Assembly (NCBI GenBank): GCA_900660155.1
Contig: CABFPE010000615.1
Span: 47,290 to 111,289, forward strand
Length of the DNA: 64,000 nt
DNA from: Hofstenia miamia
Lineage: Eukaryota; Xenacoelomorpha; Acoela; Hofsteniidae
Direction of reading: 5' to 3'
Made by a program: the position numbers and the translations under genes. The notes under the pieces were generated by a model that saw nothing but the letters and a program-made list of their open reading frames with translations, was not told the DNA's origin and ran no database searches. Every line of letters begins with the position of its first letter. Position 1 is the first letter of the stretch. Shown piece by piece: positions 36,114 through 47,923 of this stretch.

Positions 36114-37127
36114 ATAACTGTACGAAACGCTACAGCATTTTTATAAATGGATAGCTCGTATTTGCTAACTTAAAAAATATTTTATTTTCTATTTAATCAT
36201 GTATCTAATTTTAGATAGACTAACAGTTTGTAAAAAAATTTTACACAAAAATAATAACTAAGTATTTTTGTTTGTAAATTAGGCTATCACCCATTTATGA
36301 AAAGTTTTAAAGTGGTAAATGTTATTATTTTAAACAGTTGCGGTAGGACTGTCAAGCATCGTATACTGTTGTAAAACGCTTTTTCCACACTTAATCTTAA
36401 GCTAGAGTTGCCAGCTATACATGTAGTTGCTCGTTCTTCATCCTATGGTAGGAAAAGTGTCTCAATTGTCCTCTATTAATGAATTTACTACAAGTAGCAT
36501 ATTTGTAGAATTTTATTGAACAATTGGTATTCTAAAAACGCACTTAATTGCCATTGTAATTGTATTTACTTTAAAAACCAACATTTTATCGTTGTTTACA
36601 TTGTCTTGTTCACAGGTTCATATTCCCCCGTGAGAGCAATTCTTTGCATGGTCTGTGACAATTCACGCGTTGTAAAAGTGATCTGGCGTACTTTATCAGT
36701 GATTAAAAGTATTTATACTACATGTACCTGCACAATCTTACACCGTTATCATTCAATCAACATCTTGTTAAACATTGGCTTTAATTTGTCTTCAATTATT
36801 TTAAAACGTTTGAAAATCCTTTCCCTACAAGAGACTTATAATTTACTTCGTTTTCTATTATATTGGTTTACTTCTGTAAGTAATAATTTAGTGGTCCTTG
36901 GCTTTATTTGAAATAATCAGAAGAATGTCCGTTGGTGCAGAAAATAAAAGACTGTTTTTACTAATTTATAACGCAAACGAGAGGTTTTAAGATTTTACTC
37001 GACAACCTCCTGACTTATAGCAATGTAGCATTTACCACAAATGAGACCAAAACAAAATAACTTACTCATTAGCCTATAATTAACATTAGGCCTACTCATT
37101 ATATAATTGGCTAAGTGAACTGTGCAA

Positions 37128-37130
<3 letters not shown>

Positions 37131-37165
<35 letters not shown>
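37131..37165. repeat. (AT)n microsatellite
   Basis: Thirty-five bases of alternating T and A. Confidence 0.95.
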
Positions 37166-37168
<3 letters not shown>

Positions 37169-37749
37169 GCAATGTGCAGGTGGCCTACACACATTTTTAT
37201 AAAGATTATTTTCATAAAAATCAACTACAGTAAATATTTCTGATATGTAAAGAAAGAAATACTTAAAATCATGAATCGGCAAATTACCTCGATAGTTCGA
37301 AAGAGGAAAAAATAGCAATTTCGACGTTTCTAGGGTACTGGTACTTTGTATCTAAGTTGGCCAATTATTTTATTTTTAAGATAGAATTATATATTTATTT
37401 ATTTCATTATAACATATAGGCCTATTGTTTTTATTCTATTTTATTATTTCTTACATTGTATTTTATATTTTTATTATGCAGTGGAAAGAAATGAATTTAA
37501 GAAATTTCTTTAATACTTTCATGAACGATGTTAAAAAGATGTTGCATTGGCTTTAAAATCCTGATTATTTAGTACATTATACATACATTTCAAACTTTCT
37601 GAACTTGATTTTATATTCGTCGAGCAATAATTACATAATTATATATAATTTTGTTTTGCAAACTATATTATTGACCGCCTAAGCTTTGTATTACATATTT
37701 CATCCGCAAAGAAATGCTCATTTCATTAATTTCCAAAATAAATAGTGCT

Positions 37750-37808
37750 CACCTGAAGATATGTCACGTGTCAACCCAAATTTCAGTAGCGTGATATATC
37801 TTCAGGTG
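37750..37808. repeat. Inverted repeat: 19-bp arms, 21-base loop
   Basis: CACCTGAAGATATGTCACG (37750-37768) pairs with CGTGATATATCTTCAGGTG (37790-37808), one mismatch in 19. The 21 bases between them form the loop. I see no target duplication or coding context. As RNA it would fold into a short stable hairpin on either strand. Confidence 0.8.
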
Positions 37809-39256
37809 GGTTTTAGGTTTTGGAAACACCAGCTTGTGAATTCATTTCTATAAAGTAATGAAAATATAGCGATTTTGGTTTTCTTTACGATTTTGGGTTA
37901 AAATGGAGTGTGACGTTTGTTTAAGTGGGAATTTTTGTTTTCTAGTTACCTTGTTAGTCAATAAACCTTACACTGAAGTATCAAAGAACTAGAGATTTGG
38001 ATACTCGGTCTATCCTCTTTTCTGCTGCCCCTCTAAGTATTAATTTTGTAATATATAATTAAATATTTAACATTTTAATTTTATTTTTTATAAAATGCGT
38101 GCAATGTACCTCAAAAAACAAACAAACAGCATTCCAAACAGATTTATCATGTTTTGCATCTGCATTTGAAAACAATATTTTGAATACTCATGCTTATTAA
38201 GCGGGGTATTTGTTTGCTTTTGACTTTCGTATCGGCTAGTTATGTCTTGCAGAAATCGGGCAACTCTACTTAGAAGGTACTTTAAGCACTCGATGCAAAT
38301 GTGCTCAGCTTCTTGGTAAATGTCAAAGCTTAATTGTTGATTGGGACATTGACACATTTCGAATTTATAATGACATCATTATAAATCGTTTTACACATTC
38401 ACAATTTTCGAAAGTTAGCCCGCAGGAGGAGTCAAGCTTTTTCTAGTTTTTTTAAATACGTACAAAAAGGAAAATTGTTAAGTATTATTCCCACGTTTAT
38501 CATGATCCCAGTCTTAGTTTTGTCATTTATTATCCCAGTCACATGAAAGATTTTGTTTCAGACCATTATTTACAATAGTTGAAAGCAGACCTGCAAGAAC
38601 TTAAACGGCTTGCTGACTTAAGAGTTGTAACTAATTGTTACCGCTTATAATTTTATTACACTAATTAGCTTTTTGATGGATTTTTGCTTCATTTAACTTT
38701 ATCATTAATTACATGCAAGGATTTGCAATAATATTGCAATGGGAAAACAATTCAAAATAAATGTATTGCAATGCAAATTTGTTAGAAATATGATAGTCCA
38801 ATATTTTGTTTTCGTTAAAAAACCAATTTTAATCAGAGAAAATAAATTTTTTGACCTAATTGGCGAAGTTACTACAAACCATGTTTGACATTTTCACATG
38901 CTTTAAATTTTTTTTATCCTTCTATGGCTAGTATCAGATAATAAGATATTATGTGCTAGGATTCACCTGTACATATCAAGGACATAATTGAGATTGATTA
39001 CATATCATTTCAAAATAATTACAATCGTCATGGAAATAAGAAATACAATATAGTCAATGCTCGACTTCTTTGGTTATTGAGAAATAATTTATGAATTCCG
39101 AACTGAATTTAGCTTAAGCTAATTTTCTTTGTAAATAAAATAAATACAATTGCACTTCATACACTTTCATGTATAGCCATTAGCCATGCACACCATAAAC
39201 AGTGTATATTTATGGGGGGAGGGGTGCGATATGTGAATATGGTGCCCCTCTCCCCA

Positions 39257-39625
39257 CATGGGTGGAACCAGTATACAAAAATAGTAACCCAACCCTACCG
39301 GCACTTCTTAATTTTCCTGCCGGTCAACCTGTGTGAGACTTAGGTATACAACCGGTGTGAAATATATCCTAACTTCCAAAATTTATTACCTCCCAACTGA
39401 GCTTTTTAGTGTTTTATATGATTACAGAGATTAATATATTAGAAAAAACAATTGAGTTAATAAAAAAACAGATTGTCGTAAATATGTACAAATTCATTAA
39501 TATAAATTGTTGTTCATTGCTTCCTTGAAAACAATTATTGATTCCACTGCGTCGCTTTTTCCTTAAAAAACTTAAACCATTTAACGGTTCAAATATCTCG
39601 ACCAACCCAACCGCTTCCAATCATG
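39257..39625. mobile_element. hAT MITE (GGTGGAACC family), uninterrupted copy
   Basis: The left end CATGGGTGGAACCAGTA and right end CCGCTTCCAATCATG match the element at 21245-21868. Shared internal blocks include GTAACCCAACCC, AACCTGTGTG, CCCAACTGAG and GGTTCAAATATCTCGACC. Flanks TCTCCCCA and CTCCCCCC give only an approximate target duplication. This copy lacks the nested insertion found in the other and so serves as its empty site. Confidence 0.65.
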
Positions 39626-39633
39626 CTCCCCCC

Positions 39634-42056
39634 TCAAATTTATATATTTAATTTTCATTACACGTTTTGGTATATAATAAATAGTTTTTACTACTAAATA
39701 TTTTGTACATTTCCATAAATGTGGTACCTGCAGTAGATATTAGCTCTCCAAAATTGTTTAAAATTGTTTCTTATAAATATTTTTCTAAGTTTGGGGCATC
39801 CATTTTTTCTACATTTATATAATTACTTTGGGGCCTGAAAAGGTTCTTAATTCCAAACTTAGGGTCCGAAATTTGTTTAAAATTGCAGTAGTAAACTTCA
39901 CTTCTATTTTTGGACATTAAATTTTTGTACCATTTGGGTCCCCGTACCCCCTCAGTGACATCACTGCCCATAATATAGAGCATAAAGATACAATCCCATT
40001 AAATATTGCAATCAGGCGTTCTTATGGTAGAAAAACTATTATTAATGTATTATGTTGCTTATTTTCTAAAAGCTAAGCTATAAAACATGAAAAATAGCAA
40101 GCTACGTAATTATTTTTTAAAAGCAACTCCCAATGATTGATTGCAATATCAATTTTTTAGATAATTTTCTGCGGCCCCATGTCTGAACTTTTGGCAAAAT
40201 ATCGGCCGACTTATAACTCTGTGACTTATTAAATTAAATGCATGCTATCCGAAACATTCAACTGTTTATGATCACGATCACCTGTAAGACTAATTCCTCT
40301 AGTTGTAGTGATTTTTATTACTATTTTGCAATGGCTTTGTTTTTTTGCTGTATTAATTTATAGTAAGCCAAATTCAGGCTCTAGTCCTAGGTAATTAGTA
40401 AAAATTGATAGTCATTAGAAGTAGTTCTGCCTAAATTAGCATTTCAGTTTGTGATCACCTATGCTTGTTGCTTAGATCACGAATTTTTCGATATGTTGTT
40501 ATCAATCATGACGAATTTTAAACAAACGCTTCTTTCCCTGACTGCTTTACTACCCTATTTGTGATAGTTTTACGAACAATTTCATTTAAGAAAATCCATC
40601 CTAACCTTAAATCAATGAATGCAACTTTGAATTGATAGATAAATCTTTGGCAACGTACTTCCTAACATAACTTCATTGGTTTTAATCGTAAATAGCCTCA
40701 ATCAAATTAGACGCTTGTATTTTGTCTTTAAATGTATTAGAAAAACTCATTGTTTACTCATTGCAGGTTGCTAGATTAATTTAGTGATTCTATTAGATCT
40801 TTCTTTGTGATGTTGATTTTAGTTCATCGAATGCCAACTGTTCTATGATTTGATTTGGCTAGATTTACATAGGTTTCGTCTCTTGCCTTTCATACTAGAC
40901 CTTGTTTTCACATCGATTTTGTGATTGGTATGTTTGCGTTAAATCAGAAACATTAAGTTATCGTGACAGCTGATTCAGAATATATGATTACAATAAAATG
41001 ATTCGTCTAAGCACCATATTCTATCAGTGAATTACTAATTTATTTTGCTTTGATTTTTTACAATGTGCATTACAATAATGTTTCAAGTTCTGCGGCTCTC
41101 CGAACACATAGTTAGGCCCTACCACCAGACACTATGATACAATAAAGTATCACTGGTTTATAATTTTATTTTTAAAAAATTATTTTTAAAAATCAAAGCA
41201 TAAAAACTGGGAGTACACAATTTGCATAGTTTATTTCAAGCATTTGGTTCTTTATGTGTAGATTACGCATACATTATGGGAAATATGGAACAATGCAAAA
41301 AAAGATTTCGGATTAGTTAATCAATATTAGCAAGGGGAATATTCCCAAATAAGTGCCAAATTTTTGTCGATTGACGGAGTCAATGCATTGATGTACAGTC
41401 GTATTAGCTCAACTCAGTGTGTATGTGCAGCTAAGGAAAATGAATCGGTTTTGTATCAATGAGAGTTCTTTTGCAACATTACTGCATTAGTCGTATCCGT
41501 AGTCAAATCTCAATCCAAATGTGTAGGCCTCCATTTTGACCACTTGAATAAAACAAATAGGAAGTTTCTATAATACATTTATTACTAGTAAAAATATTTT
41601 AAACAGAAAGTTTCTAAAATAGAAAACTGTAATAAGTTATTTATGTAACAGTGCAAAATCAAAGAGAGCCATTCCGCATCTTAGCCTTGAATGCCCTGAT
41701 TTTTTAGCTTTTTAGAAGTTGCACATGTTTGCCAAGTTGCTGCTAAATCTTGTAGTTACATTTTTAACAGTTTAAGACAGTTTTAGGGGGGGGAAGGGTA
41801 CTTTTCGTACCCCAGAGCTCTTAATTCTTTAACAGTTTTGAAAGATTTAAATGAAATTTGTTGATATTGATTGATGAAAAACATAGAAATACTATATCTC
41901 AAAGTTGGCAACAAAATTTGAGCACGACTACTTCAAATATTGCTGAATGCAACGCAAAGACAATTTTGGGGTACTTTTAGGACCTCAGGTAATCAACCTC
42001 AATCAATTGACTCTTGCATAATGAAAAACAGCATGAGCTACGAAATCTTCAAAACT
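39634..42056. other. No gene recognised
   Basis: AT-rich with no exon or element termini I can support; a G-run lies at 41787. Confidence 0.4.
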
Positions 42057-42665
42057 TAAACTTTATAAGTGGATTGTTTACCTAGAAACGTATTCTAGAA
42101 TGAGGGACCTTACGGCCTTCTATATAGTAGGCCTTGGTAATCGTCAAATATAACAAAATTGAAACATTTCACTGTCAGATAAAAAGTATATTGATAAAGA
42201 ACTTTTAATGGCTATTCTGAACATAGCATAGTTCACCACAAATTATATCTACTGATGCTCCAAAATGAATAAAACATTGAGGCATTTTGAAAAAAAATAG
42301 TTTGGAAAATATGTTGTAGACAGATATTCAACAAGTGTATTACATTTTGAAAGGAAATCGNTAAACTTTATAAGTGGATTGTTTACCTAGAAACGTATTC
42401 TAGAATGAGGGACCTTACGGCCTTCTATATAGTAGGCCTTGGTAATCGTCAAATATAACAAAATTGAAACATTTCACTGTCAGATAAAAAGTATATTGAT
42501 AAAGAACTTTTAATGGCTATTCTGAACATAGCATAGTTCACCACAAATTATATCTACTGATGCTCCAAAATGAATAAAACATTGAGGCATTTTGAAAAAA
42601 AATAGTTTGGAAAATATGTTGTAGACAGATATTCAACAAGTGTATTACATTTTGAAAGGAAATCG
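42057..42665. repeat. 304-bp direct duplication around a single N
   Basis: Bases 42057-42360 recur as 42362-42665 (offset 305) with no difference seen, separated only by N at 42361. Identity this high across a one-base gap points to two contig ends that overlap but were not merged. Confidence 0.9.
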
Positions 42666-42896
42666 CTTTTCTCGCTTTTTTGGAAATAGAGCAAATTGCA
42701 TGCAAGTATTTCATATTGAAATGTGTTAATGATACAAAGCTATCCCGACATTCCTTAGTGAAACTACTGTGAATTGGGTGTTGTCTGGACTTGATTCGGA
42801 AAAATATTCAGACAAGGATTAAAAGCAGATTTACTGATAGCAATATAAATAATAAATTTTACATTGCACTGTTCATGATCAGTGCACATTGGAGAA

Positions 42897-43340
42897 TATG
42901 GGGTGTCCAGAAAAGATTTACCCATTTTTAAAATTGGCACAAAACATTTAATAATTGATAGAAATAACTTTTGACTGTATATTGTGCTTTTCAGAACTCT
43001 TTTGAATGATTGTTTTTTGTTTCGCTAATTTTTAAAAAATACTTCTACCAAATTTTTTCCCTAAAAACAGCTGGTATCGCCAACAAGGACATCATAAAAC
43101 AGCTCCATGTGTCGCGTAAGACTGTATATAATGTCTGGAAACGTTATAATGGTACTAATACAACCTCCATCAAGAAACGTCCAGGCCGCCCAGAAACTGT
43201 TTGAACCAAAAAAGTGGTGAAAGCCATCAGAAGCGAGTGAAGCGGAATCCTCAAAAGAGCGTGAGATAAACTGCTAAAGAGTTCGGGATTTCAAAATCTT
43301 CTATGCAGGAAACGACCCGTAGTTTTGTGGCACACCCTGA
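42897..43340 (+). mobile_element. Internally deleted mariner/Tc1-type element
   Basis: The left end GGGGTGTCCAGAAAAG and the right end read inward, AGGGTGTGCCACAAAAC, share GGGTGT.CCA.AAAA. TA precedes the left end. The interior retains the N-terminal DNA-binding part of a transposase but none of the DD(E/D) catalytic region, so about two thirds of a complete element is missing. It is the reverse of the Tc1-like relic at 6183, which kept only the C-terminal end. Confidence 0.6.
43010..43204 (+). pseudogene. Mariner/Tc1 transposase, N-terminal HTH fragment
   Basis: The frame reads LKTAGIANKDIIKQLHVSRK, then TVYNVWKRYNGT, then KKRPGRPETV followed by a stop and TKKVVKAIRS. The first part is a homeodomain-like helix-turn-helix (G.....I...L.VSR.TVY....RY). 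KRPGRP is the GRPR-type AT-hook linker that joins the two HTH units in Tc1/mariner transposases. The ATG at 43010 lies upstream in non-homologous sequence, so the true start is unclear. The catalytic domain is deleted. Confidence 0.7.
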
Positions 43341-43479
43341 AGCAGAAATAGTATGGAACAACAACAAAATCTATACAAAATTAATAGCCTGCAGTGAGTT
43401 GTTGAATACAAGCTGTAGAATAAACTGATAATATCAATGGAACTTAATTCAAATATAGTTTTGCAAAATTAGTAAAAAT

Positions 43480-43641
43480 TTATGGCCCATCGAGTTCGTA
43501 GTCCATCCGGGTCGGGTAGACATACACTCCACACTGGATGTTCCGGCGCGCTCCAACCTTGACCATCTCTACGTAATTTGCGTAAGACGCAAAGATTCGC
43601 TTATGATAGTAAAGATTGCTGGGCATGATTGGGGTCCGCTC
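43480..43641 (-). CDS. Candidate terminal exon of an unidentified gene
   Basis: On the minus strand 53 codons plus TAA are open: ERTPIMPSNLYYHKRIFAS, then YANYVEMVKVGARRNIQCGV, then YVYPTRMDYELDGP-stop. The codons are GC-richer than the surroundings and the residue mix is that of a globular protein. Upstream, CTTTGTTAGTTCCTTTTAAG gives a usable pyrimidine-rich acceptor at about 43642. I do not recognise the family and found no companion exon on this strand, so it could also be a fragment of a processed pseudogene. The stop next to the acceptor means it is either an exon or not coding. Confidence 0.35.
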   Translation of the reverse strand, partial: ERTPIMPSNLYYHKRIFASYANYVEMVKVGARRNIQCGVYVYPTRMDYELDGP

Positions 43642-44664
43642 TTAAAAGGAACTAACAAAGTGGGATTATCAGCGATGATGTTTCAGCTGGTTATGTGAAG
43701 CAACTCTTTTGTGCAATACACATCTTTCTTGTACTTATTTATGCCATAGCCTGTTCTCATTATTCAATTATATCTGTTGGATCCTCGAAGTACCCCAAAC
43801 TGTGTCCACATAGTAAAAAACTAAGCAGCTCCTATCCTTTAAAGTTTTAGTCATTTTCACGACTTTACTGATCACGACTTTCTTTAGTTGGAAAGTTTGT
43901 TTGCTTCATCAAATATTTCGAAATTTTTCATACTAAGGATAACATTTCTTATGCGCTACTAAGCCGAGAAATAGGAGAAGATGGAAATGTTCAATAAAAA
44001 TACTTTAAGTGTAATTTCACAGAAAAATTCAAGCCTGGTGCTAGAATTTAAAATTACATCCTTATTGTTATCAATATCTTTTTAAGTTTATTGTCTTAAA
44101 TTTTTACCTACCTATACCGTTTCAATAGTTTATGCCCCTCTTCAAAGAATATAGCTAGATTTTACAGAACTGGTTCAAACGTGCAAATTCACAATTATTT
44201 ACTTGTATATTATGAGTCTAATTTGTACTAAACAGCATTAAGTTCGAGTTATTGTGTGTTGTGTTATGCAATCATGTTTTCCGATCTTATAAACCGATGC
44301 TAAAAACAAGGGTTATACACAGTTAATATATTTTATGAAAAATTGAATAGCACATAGAATCGTTCTCCTTGAATTCGCCTTTGCTAACTTCTTAAAGTTA
44401 GTTTGCATAATAGATTGACAAAAACAAAGGTGGAATTGGTAAAATATTAATTTTGGGTTGTAATATTTAATTTAGCTTATTGTTTCTTTTGTGTAGTTGC
44501 GGCTTTAACCATAGAGAATCAATTTAATTACGTCGCAGGGGAGGCATGAATAATTAATGCGTTGTGGTGACTGAATTGGACGGCGTTATTGTACCTCAGT
44601 ACTTATACGCCATTATGAGTCATTTAGAGGCGTTTGAATGCGTTTAAACATCGATTGAGTTTAG
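43642..44664. other. No further exon identified
   Basis: The missing first coding exon of the ankyrin gene is expected upstream of 44665. I could not find a short ATG exon with a phase-0 donor here, so it may lie further left or outside the window. Confidence 0.35.
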
Positions 44665-44798
44665 AATGACAATGAATGGCAACGACTAGACGACTTGCTG
44701 TATTCTGCTGTCAAAGAAAAACGTATTGACAAAGTTGCTTCCCTCCTACACACAAAGGTCGCTTCTCCAATCAAATTAAGTCCCAAAGGTGACACCAG
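44665..44798 (+). CDS. Ankyrin gene exon: lead-in and repeat 1
   Basis: Frame AAT GAC AAT GAA gives NDNEWQRLDDLLYSAVKE, then KRIDKVASLLHTKVASPIKL, then SPKGDT and two bases of the next codon. It covers the pre-repeat motif and the first, weakly conserved ankyrin repeat of the RAI14/UACA family. The acceptor is the AG at 44663-44664 after GATTGAGTTTAG, with a poor pyrimidine tract. The donor is AG|GTACGT at 44799. The in-frame TAG just upstream means this cannot be a first exon read through from an upstream ATG, and there is no in-frame Met inside it. A short preceding exon (MKSLK-like in vertebrates) must exist elsewhere. Confidence 0.75.
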
Positions 44799-45999
44799 GT
44801 ACGTGATTACGGGAATTTGTGTATTTACTTTTATTTTTTCTATTACTAACTAAATATCCTGATTTGATTGCTAGAAATGTTAATGGCTTAAACAGGTGTA
44901 CACATTCAACTTAATAGACGGAAACTGTTAAAAAAATCTGCGCCTCATTTTTTAAAATAAATCATTTGATGTAGTAAATTACAATTTCTCAATATTGTCT
45001 CCTTGCAGGGTTTGGATAATTCTATTCTTCGTTATACATGTAATAAATTTCATTTACAATAAACTAGCTTTTGGCTGTGGTACGAAGTCTTTCAAAATAT
45101 TTATAATCTGTCTGTCTTAATATTACGTATGTATATAGTCGGGATTTTACAACAAATGAAACGACTGCATAAAAAGAAGTATGAAGTATAATATTATAGA
45201 GAAGTGAACATACAATACAATAGCACTTCTGCTTAGAGATTTAATCACTAATCTAGTTTATGATTGAATCAATGACCTTTCCCTCATTTGGAAAATTTAA
45301 CCCGGATTGAGGCTATAATATAATTTTGCAAAGCATTTACTGATGACGATAACAAATTGTTGTATGAACCGGTTTTCGAGGAGTTTTATCCACTTTCTTG
45401 ATTAATAATGATAATGGTAATAAAATATACAGATGCATAAGTATATGTAGAATGATCAAATTATGAGGATGGTACCTGGACTACCAATTGTCAGATTAAA
45501 TAGCATAAACGATTATAGAGAAAATCGACACAAGTAGGAAATGAAGCAATGTACAAAAACTACATTTTAAATCAGTAGACAGATTTTTGAGATCTTCTAA
45601 CCAAAGTTGCATTTATTCATTCTCAGAAACAAAATAATTAATGTAGAAAACAGTTGCGTATAACTGGGAATCTACCTGACCTCTGGAAATCTACCTGACT
45701 AGTCAGGGATCATTGACTGAGCATCTCAGGTGAAAAATTCTTCGAGCAACCGCTCGATCATTTCAATCCCAACTTCTTTATAAACTTTGATTATGCGTGG
45801 CCATTCAATTATACAACATCACATTGTGGCCAGATTTGGATGGATTCATCTCAGAATGATTGAGCTAGGGAAGATATCCTTCTGTGAAGGGTGTTGTGTC
45901 GCGAATCGTCTTGCTTTCGTACAAAGACCATGCTCATGGCCAACACAATTACTTGCTTAGAAGATATTAAATCTACTACCAACCCCGAATACATATCAT

Positions 46000-46506
46000 C
46001 GGGGGTGGAAAAAAATAAATATATTTGTGAAATGTATTGCAATAAATATATTTAAATAATTGTTTTTCGCAGTTAAACAATAAAATAATTTATTTTTCCG
46101 AACACAATTATTTTCCCTTGAGCGTCTGATGCAAATGAAATACCGCATCTGTCATCGTATCGTAATGCGTCATTAACACATGCAGATTCTGCAATAACCA
46201 GCAAGAAAGTCAAAAAGTCGACAAGCCTTGAACGGATTCCTAGTACTTCCGACATAGCCGAGTGTTTATTCTGTGTGATAGCAGAAAAAAACTTCTACCA
46301 ATGAATGCCGAATCTCAACTATTTTTGTGTGTAAATAAACGTTTCTGGGATTTGAAATTGATCTATTCACTTTTCAAGTAGTGAAATATATTTTTCTTTG
46401 AGCACAATATATGCAATATATTTAAATTATTTAATTCAGAAATTTCACAATAAAATATATTTATTTCCATTAACAATTTATTTAAATATATTTTTTTACA
46501 CCCCTG
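46000..46506. mobile_element. hAT MITE with AAATATATTT palindromes, perfect TSD
   Basis: Perfect 8-bp duplications CATATCAT lie at 45992-45999 and 46507-46514. The ends are CGGGGGTGGAAAAAAATA and, read inward, CAGGGGTGTAAAAAAATA. Both subterminal regions contain AAATATATTTAAATA and AATATATTT words several times. The interior minus-strand open frame (46073-46255) has no recognised domain. The perfect duplication and near-matching ends suggest a fairly recent insertion into this intron. Confidence 0.8.
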
Positions 46507-46904
46507 CATATCATACATGCAAGATGAAGTGCATAGGAAAGCATGTTACAGACCAGAATTCTTTTTTTATCCCGCAATGACACAATCTCATTGGAAAATG
46601 TGTGGATCGTCTAAATTCACGATTTCACTTCTTTCCATACTGAAGCAAATGATGACTGCACGTGTCAAATATGTGGAGAAGTGAGGGCGACAACATAACA
46701 ATCTTGTTTTGTGTAGAATGAAACCACAATCTATTAAGCAGGTCTCAAGAACCCTATCCAGTTTACTTTAGCTGACACAATTTCATTTAGTTTTTAATCT
46801 TTATTTTATCATTTGTAAACTATATCAGGTAAAGAAATTATCATATATTGGGTCTTTCAGATCCGGACTTTTAAGATTCCATGTTTTGCTGTATAACTCC
46901 TAGA

Positions 46905-47113
46905 AATATTAAATTGAACATATTTACTTATCTAATTAGTGGAATGTCCCCCCGTAAGGTTTTCAAAAGTGATTTTGACGGGCTAAATCAAAAAATTTTC
47001 TGTAAAAAATGACAACTTTAAAATCTAAGGTCATGGAATGCATTTTTAGGGTCTTTTCTAAATATTATCAAAAAATTTCGCGGGGGATTCACCCCACTTC
47101 TGCATGCGCCCCT
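46905..47113. mobile_element. Remnant of a GC-ended MITE
   Basis: The right part ends GGGGGATTCACCCC, then CATGCGCCCCTG at 47102-47113, a hAT-like CCCTG terminus. Upstream lie TCCCCCCGTAAGG and TTTTGACGGGC words. No matching left end or target duplication was found. Confidence 0.3.
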
Positions 47114-47828
47114 GAGTAAGCCCGGCATCATTGGTTAATTAAGGCATATAACAATGATATATTCCAAAAAGTTTTGCTGGAAACTTAAATAAGAGGGGTC
47201 AGTAGAAAATCTGAATTTGCAATGAAATGAAACGTTAAATTTCAATGCGGTAAAAGGCCACTTAACCTCCTTGTTAAAACATTTGAAATTATTTTGCCGT
47301 TACTGAATCGGAATTTAAATCGACACATTTAGTCCAAATAGTGTACATATTATTTGTAAGTTTTTGTTAATTTATTTGTTGTTAATCTAGATGAAGTTTT
47401 TTATAAAATCGATTCGGTCAGTAAAATTTACAATTCGACGTGTAACATTTCTTCGCTTGTTGACTTGTGTATGAATGTATAACTGTTTAACTGTGAGCAT
47501 TCCAACTTCTATCAACACCCACTGAGATTTATGCGGTATTCTAATCTTGCAATTGTAACTATGCCATGCATGTTTGTAAACGAAGTACTTACTGCACCTG
47601 ATCTCTGTTTGAATAACAACCAAGCGTAATTAGATATATAGCGTGTTTGCTTGCAAAACTTGATTGCAATTTGCTCTAGGCGCTTCTCCATTTTATACGA
47701 CGTTCTCCATTAATTTTCCCCAAAATACTCCAACTGAAATAGTACATATACGGTGATTGACTCATCGCTGCTAGGAAATTGCAGCGTTTTCCATGCTTTT
47801 TTCCTTCGTTAATTCCATTCTCCTTTAG

Positions 47829-47923
47829 TCTGCATTTGTCTTCAGAGCTTGGGCTTGACGATTGCATAGATCTCATTGTTAATTCAGACTTCGAGTTAGA
47901 TATGAATGTAGCAGATAGTAAAG
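47829..47923 (+). CDS. Ankyrin gene exon: repeat 2
   Basis: After acceptor TTCTCCTTTAG the exon completes the split codon AG|T (Ser) and reads LHLSSELGLDDCIDLIVNS, then DFELDMNVADSK. Together with GDT from the previous exon it makes a typical repeat, G.TSLHL....G...C...L......D.N..D..G. It lines up with the [20 protein letters not shown] region of RAI14. The donor G|GTAAGC at 47924 leaves phase 1. The helix-1 motif LHLSS replaces the usual LHLAA, a mild deviation. Confidence 0.8.

Larger units (their letters stand above)
36122..39248. other. No gene recognised; microsatellite and a perfect-stem hairpin
   Basis: Contains (AT)n at 37131-37165 and the hairpin at 37750-37808 listed separately. 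The 36516-36911 and 38088-38357 open frames show no domain or coding bias that I can recognise. Confidence 0.4.
44799..47828 (+). other. Ankyrin gene intron with MITE insertions
   Basis: A 3.0-kb intron holding a complete hAT MITE (46000-46506) and a remnant near 46905-47113. Otherwise it is AT-rich and unremarkable. Confidence 0.7.
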
